From NCBI GenBank assembly GCA_963631545.1, contig CAVGRN010000012.1:1-56353 (forward strand): DNA of 56,353 bases, in the 5' to 3' direction. The position numbers were made by a program, and so were the translations under genes. Shown here piece after piece: positions 16,413 through 24,655 of this stretch. This DNA is from UBA1181 sp963631545. GTDB taxonomy: Bacteria; Bacteroidota; Bacteroidia; Bacteroidales; Paludibacteraceae. Each line of letters begins with the position of its first letter. Within the stretch, counting starts at the first letter, position 1. The notes below the pieces were generated by a model. The model did not search any database. It saw nothing but the letters and a program-made list of their open reading frames with translations, and was not told the origin of the DNA.

Positions 16413-18260
16413 TTAGGAATTCATCGTGGCAAGCAGTTCCTCGTTTGAACGGGTGTTCTCGATCTGCCGTTTGAGGAAGTCCATCGCCTCTACTGGCGTC
16501 ATTTCGGAGATGTGGTTTCTGAAAATCCACATACGGCGAACCACCTCCTGAGATTGGAGCAAGTCATCGCGGCGCGTGCTGGAAGCGACAATGTCAATGG
16601 CTGGATAAATACGTTTGTTAGAAAGTTGGCGCGAGAGTTGCAACTCCATATTACCGGTACCTTTGAACTCCTCAAAAATCACATCGTCCATCTTCGAACC
16701 CGTATCGGTCAAGGCGGTGGCAATAATCGTGAGGCTACCACCGTTCTCAATGTTTCTGGCTGCACCGAAGAAGCGTTTGGGCTTCTGCAATGCGTTGGCG
16801 TCCACACCTCCCGAAAGCACCTTTCCCGACGCAGGCGCAACCGTATTGTAAGCGCGCGCCAAACGCGTGATAGAATCCAAAAGGATGACCACATCATGTC
16901 CGCACTCCACCATTCTCTTTGCTTTTTCGAGAACCAACCCGGCGATTTTAACATGGCGATCGGCAGGTTCGTCGAACGTAGAGGCGATAACCTCGGCATT
17001 CACACTCCGCGCCATATCGGTAACCTCCTCAGGGCGTTCGTCAATCAGCAAGATAATCATATAGACCTCTGGATGATTCTCTGCAATCGCATTGGCAATG
17101 TCCTTGAGCAACATTGTCTTACCAGTCTTAGGCTGAGCGACGATCAAACCGCGCTGTCCCTTACCGATTGGAGCGAAAAGATCCACCGCACGCACCGAAG
17201 TGTTGCAAGTGCGTCGTCCGCCAGTAAGATTGAATTTCTCGTTCGGGAAAAGCGGCGTAAGGTGGTCGAATGGCACACGGTCGCGCACAAACTCTGGAGA
17301 GCGTGCGTTTATTTTATCCACACGCACCAATGGGAAATATTTCTCGCCATCCTTAGGAGGGCGGATTGTTCCTTCAACCACATCGCCCGTCTTCAAACCG
17401 AAAAGCTTAATTTGCGACTGAGACACATAAATGTCGTCTGGGGAAGTCAAATAATTGTAATCAGCGGAACGAAGGAAACCGAAGCCCTCAGCGGTGATTT
17501 CAAGCACGCCCTGTCCCGTTACAATATCCTCAAAATCGAATGTTTTCTTGAATGAAGTTGAAGGTTGGTCTATTAATCCGTTCGTATCTTGCGAATCAAA
17601 CAAAGGGTCGTTCTTTGGAGTAGGTGCGAAGTTAGGCTGTTTTCCGTCTCGTGTCTCCGCCAAACTCTCTTCTTCCTTCATTCGTTTGATGTTCTCAATA
17701 ACCTTCTCTGGCTCTGGCGTAACAATTCCTTTTTTCTTGTCAAGAATCATTCTCGCCATAACAGCAGCGGGGTTGCCAGATGCCATTGCGTCAAAACCTC
17801 CATATTGTCGGCTACGAGGCAATGGCGGTTGCTGACGCTCCATACGTTCCTGCTGAGGCTGCTCGTTGAAATTTGGTTCGTTAAGAATTGGAGTTGTGTT
17901 TTCAGTTTTTTCGGTCAAATCTGCGGCGTCCGCTGGCATTGAAGCGACAGACGGTTGCGTCTGCTCCGTTCCGCTTGTAGTTGCCGCTTCCACAATTTTC
18001 TTAGCCGAAGCCGAAGCCTCGTCAGCGGTTACCATCACCCCAGTCTTGCTTGGTATTAGCCCGGCTTGGTCTGAGATATCGTCGAAATCTTTAAATGAAT
18101 CTGGCAAAGGTTCGTTTTTTCGTTGTCTGGATGCGATGATTCCAACTATTGTAAAAATCAAGTCGTCCTTACGAAACGAATCCGGACGTCTGATGTCCAA
18201 CTCCTTGGCGAGTTGTTTTAACTCACCTAAGTTCTTCAACTTTAAATCACTAATTTTCAT
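16413..18260 (-). CDS. rho: Transcription termination factor Rho with a long disordered insertion
   Basis: Rho is the hexameric RNA helicase that ends transcription at unstructured, C-rich RNA. This form is 615 residues against about 420 in E. coli. The Rho N-terminal helical domain is at 1-45, a low-complexity insertion rich in Gln, Pro, Asn and Glu fills about 46-240, the cold-shock RNA-binding domain is at about 240-320 (GVLEITAEGFGFLRS), and the motor has Walker A QPKTGKT at 376-382, Walker B DVVILLDSITRLARAYN and the GGVDANALQKPKRFFGAARN segment. Insertions of this kind are known from Bacteroides Rho. A leader of about 215 bases and a strong promoter precede it. Confidence 0.97.
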   Translation of the reverse strand: MKISDLKLKNLGELKQLAKELDIRRPDSFRKDDLIFTIVGIIASRQRKNEPLPDSFKDFDDISDQAGLIPSKTGVMVTADEASASAKKIVEAATTSGTEQTQPSVASMPADAADLTEKTENTTPILNEPNFNEQPQQERMERQQPPLPRSRQYGGFDAMASGNPAAVMARMILDKKKGIVTPEPEKVIENIKRMKEEESLAETRDGKQPNFAPTPKNDPLFDSQDTNGLIDQPSTSFKKTFDFEDIVTGQGVLEITAEGFGFLRSADYNYLTSPDDIYVSQSQIKLFGLKTGDVVEGTIRPPKDGEKYFPLVRVDKINARSPEFVRDRVPFDHLTPLFPNEKFNLTGGRRTCNTSVRAVDLFAPIGKGQRGLIVAQPKTGKTMLLKDIANAIAENHPEVYMIILLIDERPEEVTDMARSVNAEVIASTFDEPADRHVKIAGLVLEKAKRMVECGHDVVILLDSITRLARAYNTVAPASGKVLSGGVDANALQKPKRFFGAARNIENGGSLTIIATALTDTGSKMDDVIFEEFKGTGNMELQLSRQLSNKRIYPAIDIVASSTRRDDLLQSQEVVRRMWIFRNHISEMTPVEAMDFLKRQIENTRSNEELLATMNS

Positions 18261-18482
18261 ACAAAATAGATAACAGAACCGAAATCATATTCGTTCAATT
18301 CACTCTCGAATCCTCAGGATCTGGAAATATTCAACATCAGGAAAGCCAAAGCAGAAAGACTTCACAAATGCCCCACTCCGAAAAGGAATCTATAAAGGGT
18401 ATTTAGATAAGTTTCACGATGATTTTGTGGCGATTGATTACTTATGCTTCAAGAACGAAGCCTTCGGTAGTAAAAGCGAGTG

Positions 18483-18513
18483 CAAAAGTAGTTTTTTTTT
18501 CTTTTTTGACAAA
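18483..18513 (-). promoter_or_regulatory. rho promoter
   Basis: Minus strand: -33 TTTG at 18510-18513, a 19-base spacer and -7 TACTTTTG at 18483-18490. This fits the Bacteroidota pattern in both boxes and spacing. Confidence 0.65.
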
Positions 18514-18561
18514 AAAAAGCAGAGATTTCTTCTCAAAAAACATTTTGTCATTTTTTTTCGG

Positions 18562-18569
18562 TACTTTTG
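18562..18569 (+). promoter_or_regulatory. Promoter -7 box of DUF4290-murA
   Basis: TACTTTTG matches TAnnTTTG. A TTTG lies 14 bases upstream, closer than usual. The leader to the start at 18670 would be about 95 bases. Confidence 0.45.
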
Positions 18570-18669
18570 GAGAAAATTCCGAACTCGGAGGGTTTCTCCG
18601 CTACGCTTCTGTTGGCGTGTATGTTCGGAAGATATTTTTCTATTTTTTTCTAAAAAGCCTCTATTCTTT

Positions 18670-19266
18670 ATGGAATACAATACGAAGATGGCGAAGTTAG
18701 TGCTTCCCGAGTATGGCAGAAACATCCAAAATATGGTGAACTATTGTATGACTATACCCGATAGGGATGAACGAACCGCTTGCGCCCACACCATAATCAG
18801 CACTATGGGAAATCTTTTCCCACAGTTGCGCGACATCAACGATTTCCGCCACATACTGTGGGACCACCTCGCCATAATGTCCAACTTCTCGTTAGACATC
18901 GATTATCCCTACGAGGTCATCAAAAAGGAAAAACTAATGACCAAACCCGACAAAATCGAGTACTCGTCGCCCAAGCGAATCCGATTTATGCATTACGGGA
19001 AAATCATCCATGAATTGATCGACAAGGCAGTGGAAATGGAGGAAGGAGAGGAACGCTCCCAGTTAGAGATGATGATCGCCAATTTTATGAAAAGATGCTA
19101 CGTTACCTTTAATAAGGATGGCGTAGACGACATGAAGATTTTGGACGACCTTGAAAGACTCTCCAATGGGAAGATACGGCTGAAAGACCGCGGAGTGAAA
19201 CTCTCGGAGGTGAAAAACACCACTCCGCAACCCACCACCACAGGCAAGAAGAAAAAGAAAAAATAA
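18670..19266 (+). CDS. DUF4290 family protein
   Basis: This 198-residue protein matches the Bacteroidota family DUF4290, of unknown function. It is largely helical, begins MEYNTKMAKLVLPEYGRNIQNMV, has a conserved-looking RDINDFRHILWDHLAIMS segment, and ends in a Lys-rich tail (GKKKKKK). No catalytic motif is evident. The start at 18670 was chosen because the preceding in-frame codons are low-complexity and include the promoter box. It lies 22 bases before murA, and this DUF4290-murA order suggests co-expression with peptidoglycan synthesis. Confidence 0.85.
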   Translation: MEYNTKMAKLVLPEYGRNIQNMVNYCMTIPDRDERTACAHTIISTMGNLFPQLRDINDFRHILWDHLAIMSNFSLDIDYPYEVIKKEKLMTKPDKIEYSSPKRIRFMHYGKIIHELIDKAVEMEEGEERSQLEMMIANFMKRCYVTFNKDGVDDMKILDDLERLSNGKIRLKDRGVKLSEVKNTTPQPTTTGKKKKKK

Positions 19267-19288
19267 CCGCACCTTATATAATAGGAGT

Positions 19289-20599
19289 ATGGCGAAGTTC
19301 CTAATCGAAGGAGGGCACTCCCTGAAAGGCGAAATCACGCCGCAAGGGGCGAAGAACGAAGCGTTGGAGGTGATTTGCGCAACGCTGCTCACCCCCGAGA
19401 CCGTTACAATGCACAATGTGCCAGACATTTTGGATGTCAACAACCTGATTTGCCTGCTGAAAGATTTGGGCGTAGAGGTGGAAAATCTTGGCAACAGAAG
19501 TTTCAGTTTCAAGGCAGCCAACGTCAACTTAGATTATTTAGACACGCCGCAGTTTTACAAACAGTGCTCTGTGTTGCGAGGGTCGGTGATGCTCGTAGGC
19601 CCACTCGTAGCACGATTCGGAACAGCCGTTGTGCCAAAACCTGGGGGCGACAAAATCGGACGGCGGCGCTTAGACACGCACTTCACCGGCATCCAAAACC
19701 TTGGTGCGATATTCTGCTACGACCCCGAGCTGAAACTCTACCGCATACACGCCAAAAACCTACAAGGACGCTACATGCTATTAGATGAAGCCTCCGTCAC
19801 GGGAACCGCCAACATCATTATGACCGCCGTCCTCGCCAAAGGCGAGACGACCATTTACAACGCCGCCTGCGAACCTTACATCCAGCAACTTTGCAAGATG
19901 TTGATTAAAATGGGGGCGAAAATCACTGGCGTAGGCTCTAACCTGCTGCACATCACCGGTGTGGAAAAGTTGCACGGATGCGACAGCCACACGATTCTTC
20001 CAGATATGATTGAGATAGGCAGTTTCATCGGTATGGCTGCTATGACAAGTTCCGAAATCACCATAAAAAACGTATGCTACAACGAGTTGGGCATGATTCC
20101 CGATTGCTTCCGCAAACTGGGCATCAAAGTGGAGCGTGTCAATGACGACATTTACATTCCTAAGCAGGAGCGATACACCATTGAAACATTCATTGATGGG
20201 TCTATAATGACCTTTGCAGACGCTCCTTGGCCAGGACTCACGCCAGACCTTCTCAGCGTGTTCCTCGTAGTTGCGACACAAGCCAAAGGCAGTGTGCTGA
20301 TACACCAAAAAATGTTCGAAAGCCGTCTCTTCTTCGTGGACAAGCTCATCGATATGGGTGCGCAAATCATCTTGTGCGATCCCCACCGGGCCACCGTCAT
20401 CGGCTTAGGAAAAGAAACGCAACTCCGCCCTTCCAATATGACATCGCCCGACATCCGGGCTGGCATCGCCCTCCTCATCGCAGCAATGAGCGCCAACGGC
20501 ACAAGCACTATCAGCAACATTGAACAAATCGACCGCGGATATGAAGATATCGACGGCAGATTGAATGCCATCGGTGCGAAAATTATGAGAATAGAATAA
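19289..20599 (+). CDS. murA: UDP-N-acetylglucosamine 1-carboxyvinyltransferase with active-site Asp
   Basis: MurA transfers enolpyruvyl from phosphoenolpyruvate to UDP-GlcNAc, the first committed step of peptidoglycan synthesis. The 436-residue protein has the family start GGHSLKGEITPQGAKNEAL with the catalytic Lys-Asn pair (K22, N23) and the PEP loop PGGDKIGRRRLDTHF near 118-132. E. coli MurA has PGGCTIG there: the loop Cys (C115), which fosfomycin alkylates, is Asp (D121) here. In other bacteria that change keeps activity and gives intrinsic fosfomycin resistance. The RBS-like AGGAG sits just before the ATG, and a terminator follows at 20637-20668. Confidence 0.96.
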   Translation: MAKFLIEGGHSLKGEITPQGAKNEALEVICATLLTPETVTMHNVPDILDVNNLICLLKDLGVEVENLGNRSFSFKAANVNLDYLDTPQFYKQCSVLRGSVMLVGPLVARFGTAVVPKPGGDKIGRRRLDTHFTGIQNLGAIFCYDPELKLYRIHAKNLQGRYMLLDEASVTGTANIIMTAVLAKGETTIYNAACEPYIQQLCKMLIKMGAKITGVGSNLLHITGVEKLHGCDSHTILPDMIEIGSFIGMAAMTSSEITIKNVCYNELGMIPDCFRKLGIKVERVNDDIYIPKQERYTIETFIDGSIMTFADAPWPGLTPDLLSVFLVVATQAKGSVLIHQKMFESRLFFVDKLIDMGAQIILCDPHRATVIGLGKETQLRPSNMTSPDIRAGIALLIAAMSANGTSTISNIEQIDRGYEDIDGRLNAIGAKIMRIE

Positions 20600-20636
20600 G
20601 ATTGAATCAGAAATTGAAAAAATCGTTTAGACACGC

Positions 20637-20668
20637 TGGCGGAATGTTACGTTTCATTCCGCCATTTC
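20637..20668 (+). terminator. Intrinsic terminator after murA
   Basis: TGGCGGAATG and CATTCCGCCA form a perfect 10-bp stem around an 8-base loop, followed by TTTCATTTT. It lies 37 bases after the murA stop. Confidence 0.85.
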
Positions 20669-20787
20669 ATTTTGACATTTTGAACAAATTGAGCCAAAAC
20701 AAAACGCAAAACGTTACAAAAAACGCGTTGTGAGAACAATCCGAAACACACATAAAGCAAAAAACAAACACAATTTAACAAAACGCT

Positions 20788-20819
20788 ATTGTCAAAGTCG
20801 CAAAAAAAAACTAATTTTG
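20788..20819 (+). promoter_or_regulatory. Promoter of the aminotransferase gene
   Basis: TTG at 20789-20791, a 20-base spacer and -7 TAATTTTG at 20812-20819 match the Bacteroidota pattern. The leader to 20924 is about 100 bases. Confidence 0.6.
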
Positions 20820-20923
20820 CCGCTTGAAAAGGCGAAGCGAGCCTCTGCGCAGATTGGCAAGTGCAACCCTGGAAAGAGAATCGCACAACCTTTGCAAATT
20901 TTTTGAAAAAAACATTAGAGGAA

Positions 20924-22120
20924 ATGAATCAAGTATCGGATCGTTTAGCGGCGTTGTCTCCTTCGGAAACTTTGGCAATGTCCCAAAAAAGTCAAGAGTT
21001 AAAAGCGCAAGGCGTTGATGTCATCAATCTGAGTGTGGGTGAGCCAGACTTCAACACACCCGACCACATCAAGGCAGCTGCAAAAAAGGCTGTTGACGAG
21101 AATTTCTCTTTCTACTCTCCCGTTCCTGGCTATATGCCATTAAGGAAAGCCATTGTGGAGAAGCTGAAAAAGGAAAACGGTCTGGACTTCACTCCCGAGC
21201 AAATTGTTTGCTCAAACGGGGCAAAACAGTCTGTCTGCAACACTATCCTCTGCTTGGTAAACAAGGGCGACGAGGTAATAGTCCCAGCTCCATACTGGGT
21301 CAGCTACGTTGAAATGGTGAAATTGGCTGAGGGTGTAAACGTAACCATCAGTGCAGGTATTGAACAAAACTTCAAGATCACTCCTGCACAATTGGAGGCT
21401 GCCATCACCCCTAAAACAAAAATGTTGATACTCTGCTCACCTTCCAACCCTACCGGAAGCGTCTACACAAAAGAAGAGCTGAAAGGTTTGGCAGACGTGT
21501 TGGAAAAGTACCCCAACATCATTGTGTTGGCTGATGAAATTTACGAACACATAAATTATGTTGGAAAACACGAAAGCATCGCCCAATTCGAGAATATCCG
21601 CGAGCGTGTGGTAATCGTCAACGGAGTTTCAAAAGGTTATGCTATGACTGGCTGGCGTTTGGGCTGGATCGCTGCTCCACTCTGGATTGCCAAGGCTTGC
21701 AACAAACTCCAAGGTCAGTATACTTCCGGACCATCTTCCATCACACAAAAAGCCGCTGAGGCTGCCTATACTGGCGACCAGACCTGCGTTGAGGAGATGC
21801 GCAAAGCATTCGAACGCCGCCGCAACCTTGTAGTGAAATTGGCAAAGGAAATTTCCGGATTCAAAGTGAATGTCCCAGAGGGCGCATTTTACGTGTTCCC
21901 TGAATGCGACTCCTACTTCGGCAAAAAGACTCCAAAGGGCGAGGTCATCGCCGATGCAGCAAGTTTGGCAATGTATCTTCTCACGGAAGGACATGTGGCT
22001 TGCGTAGGCGGGAAAGCTTTTGGCGCACCAAACTGCATCAGAATGTCATACGCAACATCAGACGAAAACATCACCGAAGCATTCAAAAGAATCAAAAATG
22101 CCTTGGATGTACTGAAATAA
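20924..22120 (+). CDS. Aspartate-type aminotransferase (class I, PLP)
   Basis: This 398-residue fold-type I aminotransferase probably interconverts aspartate/oxaloacetate with glutamate/2-oxoglutarate (AAT subgroup Ib). Motifs: INLSVGEPDFNTP near 34-46, NPTG at 175-178, the cofactor-binding DEIYEH near 204-209, Schiff-base Lys in VSKGYAMTGWRLGW (K237), and a C-terminal IRMSYATSDENI with the substrate-carboxylate Arg. Closely related enzymes act on aromatic or LL-diaminopimelate substrates, so specificity is not certain. The start at 20924 follows AGAGGAA and fits family length. It is transcribed alone, with a terminator at 22141-22182. Confidence 0.92.
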   Translation: MNQVSDRLAALSPSETLAMSQKSQELKAQGVDVINLSVGEPDFNTPDHIKAAAKKAVDENFSFYSPVPGYMPLRKAIVEKLKKENGLDFTPEQIVCSNGAKQSVCNTILCLVNKGDEVIVPAPYWVSYVEMVKLAEGVNVTISAGIEQNFKITPAQLEAAITPKTKMLILCSPSNPTGSVYTKEELKGLADVLEKYPNIIVLADEIYEHINYVGKHESIAQFENIRERVVIVNGVSKGYAMTGWRLGWIAAPLWIAKACNKLQGQYTSGPSSITQKAAEAAYTGDQTCVEEMRKAFERRRNLVVKLAKEISGFKVNVPEGAFYVFPECDSYFGKKTPKGEVIADAASLAMYLLTEGHVACVGGKAFGAPNCIRMSYATSDENITEAFKRIKNALDVLK

Positions 22121-22140
22121 AAACAATAACGAAACAAATG

Positions 22141-22182
22141 AAACGTGGCGAATCCGGGGTAAAACCCGAGTTCCCACGTTTT
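22141..22182 (+). terminator. Terminator after the aminotransferase gene
   Basis: Outer stem AAACGTGG/CCACGTTT with an inner CGGGGT/ACCCG stem, then TTTTGC. It lies 20 bases after the stop codon. Confidence 0.7.
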
Positions 22183-22214
22183 GCAATTATCACATCACCG
22201 ACTTTTTAAAAGCG

Positions 22215-23057
22215 ATGAACGAAACCTCAAAATTCACACTGCTGCTTTCCGTCGGTGTGACCTTGTTATTTGGAATCTCCCTGCTGCCTGACTCGCTTGC
22301 AGATACCATCCATTTAAAAAAATTAGATTTAGAGTCATTTTCTAAAATTGAACCAGCCGATTCTAACCCAAAAGATTTACAGAAAGTAAACTTAGCAGCA
22401 ACGGAATCCGCCGATAGCACACAGTCTGATGAAACTGTCGCACAGCAAAACCGTAAGTCAACGTGCAACACCGATTTGGACACCACAAAACAGAACGTGC
22501 TGATATTCGGCGACTCGATGGTGGAAGAAATGCGCCTTCGGTTGGCCGACTACACCAATCAAAACGGACACCGCCTCACGAGCATTATCTGGTACAGTTC
22601 CACAACGGAACTTTGGGCAACAACAGACACCTTGGATTATTTTCTAAAACAAATCCATCCCACTCACATCTTCATCAGTTTAGGTGGAAACGAACTTTAT
22701 GTGCGCGACCTTAAAAAAAGAGAAAAATACATACACGAGATAATGTCGCGAGTTGGCAACATCCCCACTATATGGATTGGTCCGCCAAACTGGTGCAAAG
22801 ACACCGGCATCAACGACATATTACTGAAAGAGATGGGCGAAAAAGCCTATTTCCCGAGCTACACACTCAAATTCGAGCGCAAATCGGACAAACACCACCC
22901 CACGAGAAATTCGGCTGCCAACTGGATGGACGAGGTCATTAAGTGGATGAACGGCGGCAAATCCATTCACCCATTCAGACTGAATGTGCCAGAGAAAGTG
23001 AATCACAAGCACCACACAATCGTGCTTAAACCTCTCAACACCACAAAAAAGAACTAA
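22215..23057 (+). CDS. Membrane-anchored SGNH (GDSL) protein of an O-acetylation cassette
   Basis: This 280-residue protein has one N-terminal hydrophobic segment (8-27) and a low-complexity linker, then an SGNH hydrolase domain in the periplasm. Catalytic features are visible: FGDS with S101, GGNE at 157-160 (in place of GxND), and D225-K-H-H228 as the C-terminal Asp/His block. Proteins of this class paired with an MBOAT protein often transfer acetyl groups to extracellular polysaccharide, as AlgX/AlgJ or PatB do. The MBOAT gene begins 25 bases downstream. Whether this protein is the transferase or an esterase cannot be told from sequence. Confidence 0.85.
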   Translation: MNETSKFTLLLSVGVTLLFGISLLPDSLADTIHLKKLDLESFSKIEPADSNPKDLQKVNLAATESADSTQSDETVAQQNRKSTCNTDLDTTKQNVLIFGDSMVEEMRLRLADYTNQNGHRLTSIIWYSSTTELWATTDTLDYFLKQIHPTHIFISLGGNELYVRDLKKREKYIHEIMSRVGNIPTIWIGPPNWCKDTGINDILLKEMGEKAYFPSYTLKFERKSDKHHPTRNSAANWMDEVIKWMNGGKSIHPFRLNVPEKVNHKHHTIVLKPLNTTKKN

Positions 23058-23082
23058 CCCTCAACAAGCAAAGAAGAAGGTA

Positions 23083-24588
23083 ATGCTAAGCACCGCTATC
23101 GGACAGACAATAGACCCCAATGCGATTCTCCAATACGTCGGGAACATATTCACATACAACAGCAATTCGCCATTGATGATGGGCAGCATACAATTTGCCT
23201 TATTGTTCATCGTTTTCTTGCTGATATACAACTTGTTGAAGCATCGTTCCCGTCCTGCGATGATGGTCTATGTAATCATCTTCAGCCTATTTTTCGCCTA
23301 CAAAGCGAATGGACTGCTGATGGTGCTGCTGCCGCTGACCGCCATCGTCAATTACCTCCTCACACAATGTATGCGCAAATATGAAGGGGAAAAACGGAAA
23401 GTGTTGCTGACGACCACCGTTGTCATCGATCTGAGCCTACTTTGCTACTTCAAATACACCAACTTCATTATTGGCGATGTACTGAATGCAATCCTCGGCA
23501 CTAACTTCTCGCTTCATTCCATCTTTCTACCCATAGGAATCTCATTCTATACGTTCCAGGCGATAAGCTACGCTGTAGATGTCTACAAAAAAAAGTTTAC
23601 CGAGGAAGTTTCCGTCCTTGAATACCTTTTCTACCTCAGTTTTTTCCCGCTGCTCATGGCAGGTCCGATAACGAGGGCAGCCAACCTAATACCAAGGCTG
23701 AAACGCGGCGACGAAACACCTGGACACATCGTATGGGCTGGGCTATGGCTTATTATGTTGGGATTGGCGAAGAAAAATATTCTGAGCGACTACATCGCGC
23801 AATACAACAACTGGGTTTTTGACGCACCCGATACGTTCTCCGGCTTTGAGAACTTCGCCGCTTTGTTAGGTTACCCTGTGCAAATTTTCTTAGACTTTTC
23901 AGGGTATAGCGACATGAGCATCGGAGTTGCTGCCATCCTCGGATTTTGGTTGCCAGACAATTTCCGGTTGCCCTATCGTTCGCTCAACCTCACCGATTTT
24001 TGGAGAAGATGGCACATTTCACTCTCATCGTGGTTCCGCGACTACCTTTACATCCCCTTGGGCGGCAACAGAAAGGGCGTGCTTCGCATGTACATCAATA
24101 ATTTCATAACAATGTTGGTGGCAGGACTATGGCACGGCGCATCATGGATGTTTGTCATTTGGGGCGGATTGCATGGCGTGGGACTTGCCATTCATAAATT
24201 TTTCACACGGCAATTAAATATCAGGATTCCCGACACAAAACCCGCCAACTTCTGCTGCTGGCTCATAACATACATATATGTATGCTTTGCATGGTCGTTT
24301 TTCCGTGCAGAAAATATGGAGAAACTGAAAGAAATATACGGCAAAATCGCCAACGATTTCAGTTGGGACTATCTCACCCCATTTCTACAGACACGCCCAG
24401 TATGGACTGTATGCGTCGTAGGCGTGATGCTGACATACCTCATCAGCGAACGTCAATACCGCCGACTACAAGCACGCTTCATCCTTCTACCTTGGGTGGT
24501 GAAACTAATCATATTCACCATCTGCATGCAATTGGTAGTGCAATTCTCACAAGAGAACGTGCAACCATTTATCTATTATCAGTTCTAA
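23083..24588 (+). CDS. MBOAT-family O-acyltransferase (AlgI-like)
   Basis: This 501-residue polytopic inner-membrane protein belongs to the AlgI/DltB/PatA branch of membrane-bound O-acyltransferases, which pass acyl groups (usually acetyl) across the membrane for modification of cell-surface polymers. The family core is clear: FLDFSGYSDMSIG near 269-281, SLNLTDFWRRWHISLSSWFRDYLYIPLGGN around 300-329 with H311, and MLVAGLWHGASW with the catalytic His H351. There are about ten hydrophobic segments. The ATG at 23083 follows GAAGG. Flanking SGNH genes indicate a three-gene O-acetylation unit; the polymer modified is unknown. Confidence 0.93.
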   Translation: MLSTAIGQTIDPNAILQYVGNIFTYNSNSPLMMGSIQFALLFIVFLLIYNLLKHRSRPAMMVYVIIFSLFFAYKANGLLMVLLPLTAIVNYLLTQCMRKYEGEKRKVLLTTTVVIDLSLLCYFKYTNFIIGDVLNAILGTNFSLHSIFLPIGISFYTFQAISYAVDVYKKKFTEEVSVLEYLFYLSFFPLLMAGPITRAANLIPRLKRGDETPGHIVWAGLWLIMLGLAKKNILSDYIAQYNNWVFDAPDTFSGFENFAALLGYPVQIFLDFSGYSDMSIGVAAILGFWLPDNFRLPYRSLNLTDFWRRWHISLSSWFRDYLYIPLGGNRKGVLRMYINNFITMLVAGLWHGASWMFVIWGGLHGVGLAIHKFFTRQLNIRIPDTKPANFCCWLITYIYVCFAWSFFRAENMEKLKEIYGKIANDFSWDYLTPFLQTRPVWTVCVVGVMLTYLISERQYRRLQARFILLPWVVKLIIFTICMQLVVQFSQENVQPFIYYQF

Positions 24589-24655
24589 AAAACCACAAAA
24601 ATTTCCGTTTGCCACCGAGAAAGGTTATTTTTACGGACAAGAAATAAATTCACCT

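Larger units (their letters stand above)
18261..18669. other. Divergent control region between rho and DUF4290-murA
   Basis: This 409-base stretch holds two outward promoters. On the minus strand TTTG (18510-18513), 19 bases, then TACTTTTG (18483-18490) serves rho and leaves a leader of about 215 bases that is pyrimidine-rich near 18330-18365. On the plus strand TACTTTTG at 18562-18569 serves DUF4290. In-frame codons upstream of 18670 are low-complexity Phe/Lys and are not thought to be translated. Confidence 0.6.
20600..20923 (+). other. Intergenic region between murA and the aminotransferase gene
   Basis: It holds the murA terminator (20637-20668) and a promoter for the next gene (20788-20819). 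The middle, 20680-20785, is A-rich with no gene seen. An in-frame ATG at 20861 exists, but the stretch to 20924 lacks family similarity and is treated as leader. Confidence 0.6.

Noticed and set aside
16512..17555. 347-codon open frame on the plus strand
   Set aside because: It is antisense to the highly conserved motor of Rho.
18427..18669. N-terminal extension of the DUF4290 protein
   Set aside because: The codons are low-complexity Phe/Lys and include a promoter box; family similarity begins at 18670.
20861..20923. N-terminal extension of the aminotransferase
   Set aside because: It lacks family similarity; an AGAGGAA sequence precedes the ATG at 20924.
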